A stretch of DNA of 64,000 bases from Cytophagaceae bacterium (GCA_947460975.1 CANHGO010000006.1:1-64000); one strand, 5' to 3'; positions 49,352-60,217 are shown, counted from the stretch's first letter. A program made the numbers and translations. Notes: generated by a model from the letters alone, not told the origin.

Positions 49352-51049
49352 TTAATCCGCCCAAGCAACACGGTACAATTCAAATTTAATACCCGTCTTT
49401 ATTAAAAAATCATGCCAAAAATATTGGATTGCCGACAAGTGATCCGTGGGCGATTTTACTTCTATAAATTGATACTCAGAATCTTTGAAAACAAACAAAT
49501 CAGGAAATCCTTTTGCGTGAGTTGATAAATGTGTCCATAAATACCGCAATACAAATGCTAAACTTTCCTGGGGAACCCGAAGAACCAACTCCCTAATTAA
49601 TTCAATATCAAGTGTATACCAATCGATCAAAGGGTTCAATTTGCCCTCATGGTTTTCTTTGATATGTAGCGCATGAGCAAAAAATAAATCTAATGAGGCC
49701 AATAAACCCATTTTTTCTTCAAAATCTTTTTCTTTTCCCAAGGTAAACCCCTCAGAAGAATAATGACTTGGCGCCCACTGAAATGGATGATGAATGCCGG
49801 TTTGATTTTCATCAAAAACTAGATCCCAACAAAGAATCCCAAGAACATTTTTCCAAAGGTGATTTTCAGTAAAATGGGCTGAATACCCCATGTTCTCAAA
49901 ATAATCTATGACACCCAGCTCAACATTCCCCTTCCATTTGATGTCAATCAATATTGTAGTCGACAATTTTAACGATTGAGTGACCGCTTTTATATGCTTC
50001 TTTGAGTTTTGCTTTAAGATAAAATCTTCAAAAAAATGGGTCTCTTTTGGAGAAAAACCAATTTCTAGGCCCAATTTGGCCAATAGCAAAGCTTCTTCCG
50101 TCCGCTTTAATTTGGCTAAAATCCTAACCCTACGTTCCAATGACAAACCTGATAAACTCGGTTCATAAATATCCAAAGCAAGCTCCATACAGCCTAGTCG
50201 TTCAAGCCAACGGCCCAAAGAAAATAAGGCACGCTCAAAGGAACCCATTGCCAAATCCGAAATATCGACATATATGGGTAAAATATCTTGATTCCATGAT
50301 TGAACTAATTCTTGGGTTAATGCTGGATCTTTAGACATTTCATAAAAATTTTCTCGCCAAAGACTAATTTTCCACTTTTCGATAGCCTCCTTTCTCGTCT
50401 GAAAATAGGGGACAAATTCTTCCTCATTGACAGCAACGTATTGCCTATGGCCTAAATCCCGAATAACAAATTCGGACATATCACGAAATTTTGTACCAAA
50501 AAACAAGAATTGAATAAATGTGAAATTTTCTAATTGGACCGGGCAAATGAGTCGACTAGCCATTCCATTCAACACCTGCATTATTTCATAGCTAAAAGGC
50601 TTACATAAATCCACTAAATGTTCTTTGGAAATCGTAGATGCATATGTAGGAAAATGCGCTATTTTAGATGTCAAAGCGATGCACTCCTTCTTTGAAAATA
50701 CAGACAATATGGAGACTAGATTATTTGAATCTGGAGTTGAAGCAAAACGAATAAATCCTTTTTCACCCAACTCATCTAAGCTTAATGAAATATTAGAAAT
50801 TTCGACATAAGTCAGTTTTTCCTCTCTAAACCAAAGCGCACGCCTACTAGCTAATCGAAGGTAAAGGCATTGCGATTCTTTAGGTAAATTTTCAAAATCA
50901 TGAATGAATATTATTTCGGAGTCTGATAATAAATTTTTATACTGCTTTTTTACATATCCTAAAACATAATTGAAATTTTCCCAATAGTAAAAAGGTGACA
51001 AGTCAGGAATAGGCTGTTTGATCATTTTCAAATATAAATAAAAACACAA
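49352..51049 (-). CDS. VRR-NUC domain nuclease, FAN1-like
   Basis: 565 aa; C-terminal GFPDLFVFKDSEYQFIEVKSPTDHLSAIQYFWHDFL (PD-(D/E)xK VRR-NUC). Confidence 0.88.
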   Translation of the reverse strand: MCFYLYLKMIKQPIPDLSPFYYWENFNYVLGYVKKQYKNLLSDSEIIFIHDFENLPKESQCLYLRLASRRALWFREEKLTYVEISNISLSLDELGEKGFIRFASTPDSNNLVSILSVFSKKECIALTSKIAHFPTYASTISKEHLVDLCKPFSYEIMQVLNGMASRLICPVQLENFTFIQFLFFGTKFRDMSEFVIRDLGHRQYVAVNEEEFVPYFQTRKEAIEKWKISLWRENFYEMSKDPALTQELVQSWNQDILPIYVDISDLAMGSFERALFSLGRWLERLGCMELALDIYEPSLSGLSLERRVRILAKLKRTEEALLLAKLGLEIGFSPKETHFFEDFILKQNSKKHIKAVTQSLKLSTTILIDIKWKGNVELGVIDYFENMGYSAHFTENHLWKNVLGILCWDLVFDENQTGIHHPFQWAPSHYSSEGFTLGKEKDFEEKMGLLASLDLFFAHALHIKENHEGKLNPLIDWYTLDIELIRELVLRVPQESLAFVLRYLWTHLSTHAKGFPDLFVFKDSEYQFIEVKSPTDHLSAIQYFWHDFLIKTGIKFELYRVAWAD

Positions 51050-51124
51050 ATTGTACTATTTGTAGATAAATTTCAAGTTTTTGAACATAAAATTAGATTA
51101 TTTCAACAAATTGCAAAACAATAG

Positions 51125-51132
51125 TATATTTG
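51125..51132 (+). promoter_or_regulatory. Bacteroidota -7 element TATATTTG upstream of pgk
   Basis: Exact TAnnTTTG match 52 nt upstream of the pgk ATG; -33 partner is weak. Confidence 0.5.
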
Positions 51133-51184
51133 CACCGCCTAAAAATAGGTCAATTTTACAAAACAATTTCGAAACAAAATAAAT

Positions 51185-52375
51185 ATGCAAACAGTTTCAA
51201 CCTTTAATTTTGCCGGTAAAAAAGCATTAGTTCGCGTAGACTTTAATGTACCCTTAAATGAGCGTTTTGAAATTACAGATGATACAAGAATTAAGGCTAC
51301 GATCCCAACCATTCAAAAGATTATTCATGATGGTGGCTCTGTCATATTGATGTCACATTTGGGTAGACCTAAAGATGGTCCTATTGAAAAATATTCGTTA
51401 AGGCATTTGGTTACCCCTTTATCCATTGTTTTTGGGGTAAAAGTTAAATTTGCGCCTGATTGCATCGGAAAAGAAGCTGTTACATTAGCATCTGAATTAA
51501 AAGCTGGTGAAATTTTACTTTTAGAAAATTTGCGTTTTTATAAGGAAGAAGAAAAAGGAGACGAAGCATTTGCGGAAAAACTTTCCAAATTAGGAGATGT
51601 GTGGGTTAATGATGCATTTGGAACTGCCCATAGGGCACATGCTTCCACTGCGGTCATTGGCCAATTTTTCAGCGAAAAAGTAGCAGGATTTGTGATGCAA
51701 GCTGAAATTGAAAATGCCCAAAAAATATTGGAATACGCAGAAAGACCTTTTACTGCGATCATGGGTGGTTCAAAAATTTCAGATAAAATATTAATCATTG
51801 AACAATTATTAGACAAAGTAGACAATCTAATTATAGGTGGAGGGATGACCTACACATTTTCATTAGCTGAAGGGGGTAAAATTGGTAAATCTATTTCAGA
51901 ACCTGATAAAGTAGATTTGGCTAAGTCTCTCCTCGAAAAAGCAAAAGCGAAGGGAGTTAATATTTATATGCCATTAGATAATATGTGTGCAGATGATTTT
52001 AACAATAATGCCAATAGACAAATTGTCAATAGGGGTGAAATTCCGGATGGCTGGGAAGGTTTAGATATTGGTCCTAAATCGATTGAATTATTCCAAGAGG
52101 TAGTCGCGCAATCAAAAACCATTTTATGGAATGGACCCATGGGTGTTTTTGAATTTTCAAATTTCGCTAAAGGGACTAATGCCATAGCGGATGCGGTTGT
52201 TAAAGCAACGGAGGAGAATGGCGCATTCTCATTAATTGGCGGTGGAGATTCCGCATCAGCGGTGAATAATGCAGGATATGGTGATCGAGTAAGTTATGTG
52301 TCGACAGGTGGGGGTGCATTGCTTGAATACATGGAAGGCAAAGTATTACCAGGTGTCGCTGCATTAGAAGCATAA
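51185..52375 (+). CDS. pgk: Phosphoglycerate kinase
   Basis: 396 aa; [54 protein letters not shown]. Confidence 0.98.
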   Translation: MQTVSTFNFAGKKALVRVDFNVPLNERFEITDDTRIKATIPTIQKIIHDGGSVILMSHLGRPKDGPIEKYSLRHLVTPLSIVFGVKVKFAPDCIGKEAVTLASELKAGEILLLENLRFYKEEEKGDEAFAEKLSKLGDVWVNDAFGTAHRAHASTAVIGQFFSEKVAGFVMQAEIENAQKILEYAERPFTAIMGGSKISDKILIIEQLLDKVDNLIIGGGMTYTFSLAEGGKIGKSISEPDKVDLAKSLLEKAKAKGVNIYMPLDNMCADDFNNNANRQIVNRGEIPDGWEGLDIGPKSIELFQEVVAQSKTILWNGPMGVFEFSNFAKGTNAIADAVVKATEENGAFSLIGGGDSASAVNNAGYGDRVSYVSTGGGALLEYMEGKVLPGVAALEA

Positions 52376-52393
52376 AAAATAAGATTTTATTTT

Positions 52394-52424
52394 AAAAGGC
52401 AAGGGAATGTTTCCTTGCCTTTTT
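52394..52424 (+). terminator. Rho-independent terminator after pgk
   Basis: AAAAGGCAAGG...CCTTGCCTTTT plus T tract. Confidence 0.85.
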
Positions 52425-52458
52425 GTATTTTAGCTTATTGCGAAATGAATAAACGTAT

Positions 52459-54912
52459 ATGATTTACACTTTACCACCCCAATCATTAAAATCATTATTG
52501 ATTAGCTTAGATAGTAGGCAGATTTATGACGCTCCTAATACGGCTTTCTTTGCAGTCAGGGGTATTCATCATGACGGACACCAATACATTGAAAACTTAT
52601 ATAAAAGCGGCATCAAAGAATTTATCGTAGAAAAGGTAGCATGGACCGGTATTTTATCTGAGAAAGCAAAAAAATGGAACGATGCGGATTTTCATGTAGT
52701 AGAAAATAGTATTCAAACTTTACAAAATTTAGCGGCCCTACATCGTAGTAAATTCGACTACGATCTTGTGGCAATTACAGGTTCAAACGGTAAAACTATT
52801 TGCAAAGAGTGGCTTGCTACTTTACTGAATGGAACTTATAATTTGGTCAAAAGTCCCAAAAGTTTTAATTCACAAATAGGAGTTCCATTATCTGTATGGG
52901 CCATGAAACCTAATCACAATTTGGGGATATTTGAAGCAGGTATTTCGCAACCTGGTGAAATGGCAAATTTAGAAACCATTTTAAAACCAAGCCATGGAAT
53001 TTTAACCCATTTTGGAGAAGCTCATGGAGCTAATTTTGGAAATGAAGATTTAAAATTGCAAGAAAAATTAAAGCTCTTCAAAACGAGTAAAACTCTGATT
53101 TATCGATCAGGAAAATGGGATAAACTAATCCATACCTACATAAAAAGTATAAATCCGGGAATTGAACTGATCGAATGGAGCACAGAGGATCCAACTAAAA
53201 ATATTTTTGTTCATTTTAATAGATCTGCCCATGAAACTCAAATTAAATTAAAGAAAGCGTCGCAAAGCGAACCTTTTATAGACATAAAAACGGAATTAAC
53301 GGATGATGCTTCCTTAGAAAACATATGCCACTGTTTAATCATGGCCCATGTGTTAGCCATGGATAATTTAGCATTAAACCAAGCTATACGAAGAGTAAAG
53401 CCAATATCCATGAGGCTAGAAATAAAAGAAGGACTCAGGGATATAAAAATAATTGATGACTCTTATAACAACGACATCGATGGGTTAAGGCTGGCTTTAC
53501 CCCTATTAATGAAATATGAGACAAAGAAAAAAATATTAATTCTAAGCGATTTTCTAGAAACTGGTTTACCCGAAGAAAACTTATACAATGAAATAAATAC
53601 CATGATATTAAATCAAAAAATTGATTTAATCATAGGTATAGGTAGCCAAATTTCAAGAAATAAAGATAAAATTACCGGAATTGAGGTTTATCAATCGACG
53701 GAAGAATTTTTGAAATCAGGAAAGTTAAATTCATTTTACAATGCAGCCATCCTATTGAAAGGGGCTAGAAAATACAATTTTGAAAAGCTAGTGTATGCAT
53801 TAGAAAATAAATCACATTGCACCCAATTAGAAATAAATTTAGATGCACTTCAACATAACTTAAGTTACTATAAAAATAAAATAGGCCTAGAAACCAAATT
53901 AATGGTCATGATAAAGGCTTTTGCCTATGGAGCGGGCGCTGTGGAAATTGGTCAAATACTCCAGCAACAAGGAGTGGATTATCTGACAGTTGCTTATACT
54001 GATGAAGGAGTTGAATTACGCAAAAACGGAATTTATACACCCATTATGGTGATGAACCCCCAAATTGAAGAATTTACAAAACTAATTGAATATTCATTAG
54101 AGCCAGAAATCTATAGTTTTGAATTACTAAAAGCATTAGATGAATATTGCCTTTTAAATGAACAAAACATTAAAATACATATCAAATTAGATACTGGTAT
54201 GAAAAGATTAGGTTTTGAAAGCCACGAAATAGAATCATTAGCTAACTGTTTAGCAGAAATGCCACAATTATGGGTAGTCAGTATGATGAGCCATCTAGTA
54301 GCCTCAGAAAGTATAGAGCATGATTTGTTTACGAAAAACCAAATCGCCGAATTTAAAAAAATGTCTACCATATTAGCTCAAAAATTAAGCTATAAGCCCC
54401 TTTTACATATAGCAAATTCAGCTGCAATAGAGAATTATCCAGAAGCAAAATTGGATATGGTCAGATTAGGAATCAGTTTATATGGCATTACACAAAACCA
54501 AAAAGAAATTAAAAAAATCGAAAACGTTCTAACGTTAAAAACTTTTATATCTCAAATAAAACAGATTGACAAAAACGAAACAGTTGGATATGGTAGAAAA
54601 GGAAAAGTAAATAAAAAAAGCACCATTGCCACATTAGCTATTGGCTATGCGGATGGCTACCCAAGATCACTCGGAATGGGAAAAGGACACTTCGAAATTA
54701 ATGGAGAATTATGCCACACCATTGGAGCCATTTGTATGGACATGACGATGGTCGACATAAGTCATTTAAAGCATGTAGCGACCGGAGATACGGCTTTAGC
54801 CTTTGGCGGAAAAATACAATTATCAGAAATAGCTAATAATGCCAACACAATCCCTTACGAAATAATGACTAACATCAGCAGTCGGGTTAAAAGAGTCTAC
54901 ATAAAAAATTAG
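52459..54912 (+). CDS. murF-alr: Bifunctional UDP-N-acetylmuramoyl-tripeptide--D-Ala-D-Ala ligase / alanine racemase
   Basis: 817 aa; ITGSNGKTICKEWLATLL; PLP domain MVMIKAFAYGAGAVEIGQIL, IKLDTGMKRLGF, AIGYADGYPRSLG. Confidence 0.95.
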   Translation: MIYTLPPQSLKSLLISLDSRQIYDAPNTAFFAVRGIHHDGHQYIENLYKSGIKEFIVEKVAWTGILSEKAKKWNDADFHVVENSIQTLQNLAALHRSKFDYDLVAITGSNGKTICKEWLATLLNGTYNLVKSPKSFNSQIGVPLSVWAMKPNHNLGIFEAGISQPGEMANLETILKPSHGILTHFGEAHGANFGNEDLKLQEKLKLFKTSKTLIYRSGKWDKLIHTYIKSINPGIELIEWSTEDPTKNIFVHFNRSAHETQIKLKKASQSEPFIDIKTELTDDASLENICHCLIMAHVLAMDNLALNQAIRRVKPISMRLEIKEGLRDIKIIDDSYNNDIDGLRLALPLLMKYETKKKILILSDFLETGLPEENLYNEINTMILNQKIDLIIGIGSQISRNKDKITGIEVYQSTEEFLKSGKLNSFYNAAILLKGARKYNFEKLVYALENKSHCTQLEINLDALQHNLSYYKNKIGLETKLMVMIKAFAYGAGAVEIGQILQQQGVDYLTVAYTDEGVELRKNGIYTPIMVMNPQIEEFTKLIEYSLEPEIYSFELLKALDEYCLLNEQNIKIHIKLDTGMKRLGFESHEIESLANCLAEMPQLWVVSMMSHLVASESIEHDLFTKNQIAEFKKMSTILAQKLSYKPLLHIANSAAIENYPEAKLDMVRLGISLYGITQNQKEIKKIENVLTLKTFISQIKQIDKNETVGYGRKGKVNKKSTIATLAIGYADGYPRSLGMGKGHFEINGELCHTIGAICMDMTMVDISHLKHVATGDTALAFGGKIQLSEIANNANTIPYEIMTNISSRVKRVYIKN

Positions 54913-54978
54913 AATCGGTTTTAAAGAACAATTGAACAACCTGAAAAAATAAACAGTAAATCAATTCATATCATCAAA

Positions 54979-55009
54979 ATCCTTAGGACTATATCTAAGG
55001 ATTTTTTTT
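54979..55009 (+). terminator. Rho-independent terminator after murF-alr
   Basis: ATCCTTAG-GACTATAT-CTAAGGAT followed by T tract. Confidence 0.8.
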
Positions 55010-55100
55010 GCATTATAACTAAATGCCCAAATTCACAAAATAGCATTTCAAACGAATCTAATGAAATGATTCTCGATTAAGATTTAATTAAATATATTAT

Positions 55101-55268
55101 TTAGCTTAAAAGCTAATAACTATTTAGTCGTATAGCTATATATTTAGCTTTATTGACAATAATATTTGTTTTAAAAGCTAATTAATAAAAAGGTGGGTAT
55201 ATAATTAGCCCTATTAAAGCTAAATGATACTATTTGGAAATTAATAAAGAAATACCTAAATTAGCTAA
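55101..55268. promoter_or_regulatory. Cluster of AGCT-centred palindromes upstream of arsR-like gene (candidate operator array)
   Basis: TTAGCTTAAAAGCTAA (55101-55116), TATAGCTATA (55131-55140), TTAGCT (55144-55149), AGCTAA (55176-55181), AGCTAA (55218-55223), TTAGCTAA (55261-55268). Confidence 0.55.
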
Positions 55269-55281
55269 ATAAGTAATAATA

Positions 55282-55641
55282 ATGCGTATAGAGGATATAG
55301 CAAAAGCTTTAGGAGACGAATCAAGAAGAAAAATTGTAGAATTATTGCAGTCAGGGGAATTACCTGCCACGGCCATTTTTGAACAATTTTCTTTTGCCGC
55401 ACCCACTATATCCAGACATCTTTCTGTCTTAAAGGAAGCTGGTATTGTAAGCACTCGCAGAAATGGAGTTTTTATTTACTACTCGATTGAAAAAGAAACC
55501 TTGCAAATTCTGTCCAATTGGCTCTCCCCTTTTTTACCCGAGTCAACGGAAAAAATAAAATCAATACCGAAAGAAAGATCGAGTCCTGTAAAGAAAAAAG
55601 ATTTTGAAAATCCATTTGATAAATTTCAAAGTGAATTTTAA
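55282..55641 (+). CDS. ArsR family winged-helix regulator
   Basis: 119 aa; MRIEDIAKALGDESRRKIVELLQSGELPATAIFEQFSFAAPTISRHLSVLKEAGIVSTRRNGVFIYYSI. Confidence 0.92.
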   Translation: MRIEDIAKALGDESRRKIVELLQSGELPATAIFEQFSFAAPTISRHLSVLKEAGIVSTRRNGVFIYYSIEKETLQILSNWLSPFLPESTEKIKSIPKERSSPVKKKDFENPFDKFQSEF

Positions 55642-55660
55642 ATATTAAAATAATTATATT

Positions 55661-55999
55661 TTGATGAAACGATTTGTAATCATTATTCGAGGCCCAATAC
55701 AAGGAATTTCTGGCGAAAATAGTATAGCGAACGAGGAGGAATTAGAGGTGATTAAGACTTGGCTAAGAGACCTTAAATCGAAATATTCCGACATGCTTTA
55801 TCAGAAATTTACGGGTCCACAAAGTTACTTTTCAAAGAGTGGAAAAATTGAAAATAAAATAATCCAACAAATTGACGGAGGTGAAATTTCGCAAATTGTC
55901 ACCTTGATTTTGCCATCGATCGACTTGGCCACTGAAATAGCCATGAGCTTTCCGTTCCCAAATACTTTTTACACCATTGAGCTGAGAGAAATGAGTTAA
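55661..55999 (+). CDS. Hypothetical protein, possibly YciI-like
   Basis: 112 aa; FVIIIRGPIQG...; 19 bp after arsR; only loosely resembles YciI/DGPF-type proteins. Confidence 0.55.
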   Translation: MMKRFVIIIRGPIQGISGENSIANEEELEVIKTWLRDLKSKYSDMLYQKFTGPQSYFSKSGKIENKIIQQIDGGEISQIVTLILPSIDLATEIAMSFPFPNTFYTIELREMS

Positions 56000-56003
56000 T
56001 TGC

Positions 56004-56041
56004 ATAAAAAATGCCCTAAATCGATATCTAGGGCATTTTTC
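56004..56041. terminator. Bidirectional terminator between convergent genes
   Basis: AAAAAATGCCCTA...TAGGGCATTTTT. Confidence 0.8.
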
Positions 56042-56079
56042 GGGATTCTTTATGAGAATCAAATATTTTCGAAAAAAAA

Positions 56080-57480
56080 TTATTTTATTTCTCCTACCAT
56101 ATTCTCAGGCTTGACCCAAGCATCGAACTCCTCGGCAGTTACATATCCTAAGGAAATCGCTGTTTCTTTTAGTGTAGAGCCATTTTTATGTGCCGTTTGG
56201 GCTATTTCTGCTGCCTTGTAATATCCGATTTTAGTATTTAACGCCGTAACTAGCATTAAAGAGTTATTGACATGCTTTAAAATGTTTTCATGCAAAGGCT
56301 CAATACCTACAGCACATTTATCATTAAACGCCACACATACGTCACCAATCAATCTAGCTGAATGTAGAAAGTTATAGATCATCACCGGCTTAAATACATT
56401 TAACTCGAAGTGACCGTTTGATCCACCGATACCAATCGTCACATCATTGCCCATAACCTGAGCCGCGACCATTGTCATCGCCTCACATTGTGTAGGATTA
56501 ACCTTCCCAGGCATGATGGAAGATCCTGGCTCGTTATCAGGTATATAAATCTCACCAATACCCGAACGAGGCCCAGAGGACAACATACGAATATCATTTC
56601 CAATCTTCATTAAACTCACCGCCACTGTTTTCAACGCTCCATGAGCCTCTACAATTGCATCATGAGCAGCTAAAGCTTCAAACTTATTCTCCGCCGTAAT
56701 GAAGGGTAAACCAGTCAAATTTGCAATATGCCTAGCTACATTTTCAGAATAACCTTTGGGTGTATTAATTCCAGTTCCCACCGCTGTTCCCCCTAAGGCC
56801 AACTCAGATAAATGGGCTAATGTGTTGCTGATGGCCTTTAATCCGTGGGTCAACTGTGACACGTATCCTGAAAATTCTTGACCCAAAGTCAAAGGAGTGG
56901 CATCCATAAAATGAGTACGGCCTATTTTAACCACATTTTTAAACGATTTGGCCTTAGCATCTAATGTATCCCTCAGTTTTGTTATACCTGGAATAGTTAC
57001 TTCCATTAACGTTTGATATGCGGCAATGTGCATGGCCGTTGGAAACGTATCATTCGAAGATTGCGATTTATTTACATCATCATTCGGGTGAACGAATTTT
57101 TGTTCATCCAATAAATTACCGCCTTGTAAAACGTGAGCGCGATAGGCAATAACCTCATTACAATTCATATTGGATTGAGTACCAGATCCCGTTTGCCACA
57201 CAACTAAAGGAAATTGATCTGCCCACTGACCCGCTAAAATCTCATCACAAACTGCTGAAATTAAATTTTTCTTAGCCTCGTCAAGAACACCAGCCTCAAA
57301 ATTAGTTATCGCTGCAGCCTTTTTAAGATAGGCAAAGGCACGTATAATCTCCTTTGGCATTTTATTGATATCCTGAGCGATAGGGAAATTCTCAATCGAA
57401 CGCTGAGTTTGTGCCCCCCAATATACATGAGCAGGTACTTGAACCTTTCCCATCGTATCCTTTTCAATTCTATATTCCAT
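56080..57480 (-). CDS. fumC: Class II fumarate hydratase
   Basis: 466 aa; [38 protein letters not shown]. Confidence 0.97.
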   Translation of the reverse strand: MEYRIEKDTMGKVQVPAHVYWGAQTQRSIENFPIAQDINKMPKEIIRAFAYLKKAAAITNFEAGVLDEAKKNLISAVCDEILAGQWADQFPLVVWQTGSGTQSNMNCNEVIAYRAHVLQGGNLLDEQKFVHPNDDVNKSQSSNDTFPTAMHIAAYQTLMEVTIPGITKLRDTLDAKAKSFKNVVKIGRTHFMDATPLTLGQEFSGYVSQLTHGLKAISNTLAHLSELALGGTAVGTGINTPKGYSENVARHIANLTGLPFITAENKFEALAAHDAIVEAHGALKTVAVSLMKIGNDIRMLSSGPRSGIGEIYIPDNEPGSSIMPGKVNPTQCEAMTMVAAQVMGNDVTIGIGGSNGHFELNVFKPVMIYNFLHSARLIGDVCVAFNDKCAVGIEPLHENILKHVNNSLMLVTALNTKIGYYKAAEIAQTAHKNGSTLKETAISLGYVTAEEFDAWVKPENMVGEIK

Positions 57481-57567
57481 ATGGCTATTTGTATTAATTT
57501 TGTAATAAGTTTACAAAAATACCACCAAAATTGACACACAAAACAAGAAAACTAAATTATTAATACA

Positions 57568-57918
57568 ATGTTGAAAATTTACGGAATTCCAGCCTGCAAT
57601 ACAATGAAAAAAACATTTGAATACCTTCAATCAAAAGGCATTCCATTCGAATTCATAAATTATAAAAAAAATGGAATAAGCTCTACCGAACTGCAGGCTT
57701 TCATAGACCAATTAAGCCTTGACAAAGTATTTAATAAACAAGGATCCACATATAGACAATTACCAGAGGAGATAAAGTTGGCTTTAAATGATCCCAAAAA
57801 AGCATTTGAGTTTCTTTTGGAGAAAAACTCTGCCATCAAACGACCTATTCTTGTTGACAAAAACAAAATGATTGCAGGATTCAATGAATTAGAATTAGAC
57901 AAATGGCTAAATATCTAA
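57568..57918 (+). CDS. ArsC/Spx family protein (YffB-like)
   Basis: 116 aa; YGIPACNTMKKTFEYLQSKGIPFEFINYKK, IKRPILVDKNKMIAGF. Confidence 0.9.
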   Translation: MLKIYGIPACNTMKKTFEYLQSKGIPFEFINYKKNGISSTELQAFIDQLSLDKVFNKQGSTYRQLPEEIKLALNDPKKAFEFLLEKNSAIKRPILVDKNKMIAGFNELELDKWLNI

Positions 57919-59244
57919 TTACCCTTTGTAAAACAACCATTTACCCAATTCTTTCCAGGTAACTTTCTTGCCATACATCAGAATCCCAACTCGATAAATT
58001 CGTGCTGAAACCCAACTACAGCCCAAGAATCCCAGGACTAATAACGTCATAGACAAGATTAATTCCCAAGCAGGAACTCCATAGGGTAAGCGGACCATCA
58101 TGTTGATAGGCGAAGTAAATGGGATCATCGACGCCCAAAATGCAATAGTGCTATCCGGATCTTGCATCGTGTACTGAGCCATCAAGAAGGACAGTATAAT
58201 CGGAATCATCACGATAAAAGTGAATTGCTGGGCTTCTGTTGCACTTTCCACTGCTGAACCAATCGCCGCAAATAAAGAGCTATACAGCATATATCCCACA
58301 AAAAAATAAAATAAGAAAGCGGCTATAATCATCGGTATATTCGTGCTTTCCAACACCTTCGTCACTTCAGACATAGGTGATTCTTCCTCACTTTTTGAGC
58401 TTATATTGCTTTGTTTTCCTGAGTCTATTTTTTTGATTTGGGTAATGTTATTTTTTACTTTTTCCCCATAAAATTTACTTGTAATCTGCGTTAGGCCAAT
58501 AGTCAACACAATCCATAGCAAAAACTGCGTTAGGCCAACTAAGCCCACTCCAATGATCTTTCCTAATAGCAATTGATAAGGTTTAACCGAAGAAATAATC
58601 ACCTCAATAATCCGACTGCTTTTTTCCTCAATAACCCCATTCATCACTTGAGATCCATATAACAACAAAGTAACATACAAAACCATACCCATAATTCCCG
58701 CTAAAATCATCGCTCCTCCGGAACTAGACCTTGTCTCTTGCCCGTCGGTTGACACCGTAATGGTCTTGCTATCTATGTCAACCTGAGTACTTTCATAAAT
58801 TTGAGTAGAAATACCCGCTTTCAACAATAATTCATGACGCACCTTTTGTTGAATAATCTTCTCTACAGACTCTTTTAAAGACATCCCTATATTCTTAGCA
58901 GAATAAATATGTACCCCTTTGGGATTTGTTAATACGTCCTCTGGGATACTCACAAACGCATCATAACCTTTAGACGCAAATGACATTTTCAATTCTTGCT
59001 CTTTGCCAGTAATAAAAACAAATTCAACCTCTTTATCTTCTAGGTCACTCTGTTTCCACAAACCGCTTAAATCCAATATTTCCACTCGCTTCACTTCCTT
59101 GTCTTTCATGGCTAACCAAATAGGTATCGCGTAAATAGCCGTGATTAAAACAGGGGCTAATAAGGATGAAATCCAAAAAGATTTCTTCAAAACTCTCGTA
59201 ATATATTCGCGCTGTATAATTAATAAGATCTTATTCATATGCAT
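57919..59244 (-). CDS. ABC-2 type transporter permease (NatB-like)
   Basis: 441 aa; N-terminal TM, large extracytoplasmic domain, GVIEEKSSRIIEVIISSVKPYQLLLGKIIGVG. Confidence 0.9.
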   Translation of the reverse strand: MHMNKILLIIQREYITRVLKKSFWISSLLAPVLITAIYAIPIWLAMKDKEVKRVEILDLSGLWKQSDLEDKEVEFVFITGKEQELKMSFASKGYDAFVSIPEDVLTNPKGVHIYSAKNIGMSLKESVEKIIQQKVRHELLLKAGISTQIYESTQVDIDSKTITVSTDGQETRSSSGGAMILAGIMGMVLYVTLLLYGSQVMNGVIEEKSSRIIEVIISSVKPYQLLLGKIIGVGLVGLTQFLLWIVLTIGLTQITSKFYGEKVKNNITQIKKIDSGKQSNISSKSEEESPMSEVTKVLESTNIPMIIAAFLFYFFVGYMLYSSLFAAIGSAVESATEAQQFTFIVMIPIILSFLMAQYTMQDPDSTIAFWASMIPFTSPINMMVRLPYGVPAWELILSMTLLVLGFLGCSWVSARIYRVGILMYGKKVTWKELGKWLFYKG

Positions 59245-60130
59245 TAGTTTCGTTTACAACTTGAATAAATATATCATTGAATGAAGGAATAATTTCTTGG
59301 AATTCTAACAGGTCTACATGCGAGATAATTTGAGATATGGCCTGATTAGAACTAATGCCAACCGCTAGTTTTAAGGTGGCCGACTGGTTATTCACCGACA
59401 AAATCTCCATACCTTTTAACTCTAAAGGCAGATTTCCTAAATACCTGATTTTAAATGTATTCTGCTTATATCGATTTTGAACTTCCGCTTTTTCCCCAGC
59501 TAACACAACTCTTGAATGATTAATTAACGCAATGTCATCACATAATTCCTCTACCGTTTCCATCCGATGCGTTGAAAATAAAATAGTGGTCCCACGCTCT
59601 TTAATGGCTAATATTTCATCTTTTAACATATTCGCATTAATTGGATCAAACCCAGAAAATGGCTCATCTAGAATCAAAAGTTTAGGCTCATGTACCACAG
59701 TAGCAATGAATTGAGTCTTTTGCTGCATACCCTTAGATAAATCATCCACAGGTTTATTCCACCAATCTTTAATATCCAGTCGAATAAACCAATCTTTTAA
59801 TTTCGAAATAGCCTCAGATTTTGACATCCCTTTCAACTGCGCCAAATACAATAACTGATCGCCTACTTTCATTTTCTTATACAGCCCTCTTTCTTCTGGC
59901 AAGTAGCCAATTTGATCTACGTGCTTGGCAGAGAGTGGTTCTCCATCAAAAATTATTTGTCCAGAATCAGGGGCAGTAATCTGATTAATGATCCGAATTA
60001 ACGAAGTTTTGCCAGCTCCATTCGGGCCTAACAACCCAAATATCTTAGCTCGAGGAATTTCCAAATCAATGTGATCTAAAGCCAAATGATCTGAGTACTT
60101 TTTAACTACTTGACGAACGGATAAAATCAT
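59231..60130 (-). CDS. ABC transporter ATP-binding protein (NatA-like)
   Basis: 299 aa; LLGPNGAGKTSLIRII, LSKGMQQKTQFIATVVHEPKLLILDEPFSGFDPIN. Confidence 0.95.
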   Translation of the reverse strand: MILSVRQVVKKYSDHLALDHIDLEIPRAKIFGLLGPNGAGKTSLIRIINQITAPDSGQIIFDGEPLSAKHVDQIGYLPEERGLYKKMKVGDQLLYLAQLKGMSKSEAISKLKDWFIRLDIKDWWNKPVDDLSKGMQQKTQFIATVVHEPKLLILDEPFSGFDPINANMLKDEILAIKERGTTILFSTHRMETVEELCDDIALINHSRVVLAGEKAEVQNRYKQNTFKIRYLGNLPLELKGMEILSVNNQSATLKLAVGISSNQAISQIISHVDLLEFQEIIPSFNDIFIQVVNETNAYE

Positions 60131-60155
60131 ATCTAAAACAATTTTAGCTAAAATA

Positions 60156-60203
60156 AAAAATTGCGCTTACACCCATTTAGGAAATGGTATAAGCGCAATT
60201 TTT
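60156..60203. terminator. Long hairpin terminator between the ABC transporter genes and the Lys/Ala-rich gene
   Basis: AATTGCGCTTA...TAAGCGCAATTTTT with nested CCATTT/AAATGG. Confidence 0.65.
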
Positions 60204-60217
60204 AAAGGATAAGCGTT

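Noticed and set aside
55011-55281. Possible CRISPR-like or tandem repeat in the AT-rich gap before arsR
   Set aside because: Motif spacing is irregular (12-45 bp) with short palindromes and no conserved long repeat; operator cluster is the better explanation.
57568-57918. Arsenate reductase linked to the nearby ArsR to form an arsenic operon
   Set aside because: The protein is of the YffB/Spx-like ArsC-fold type with a single Cys, is separated by fumC on the opposite strand, and no arsB/acr3 is present.
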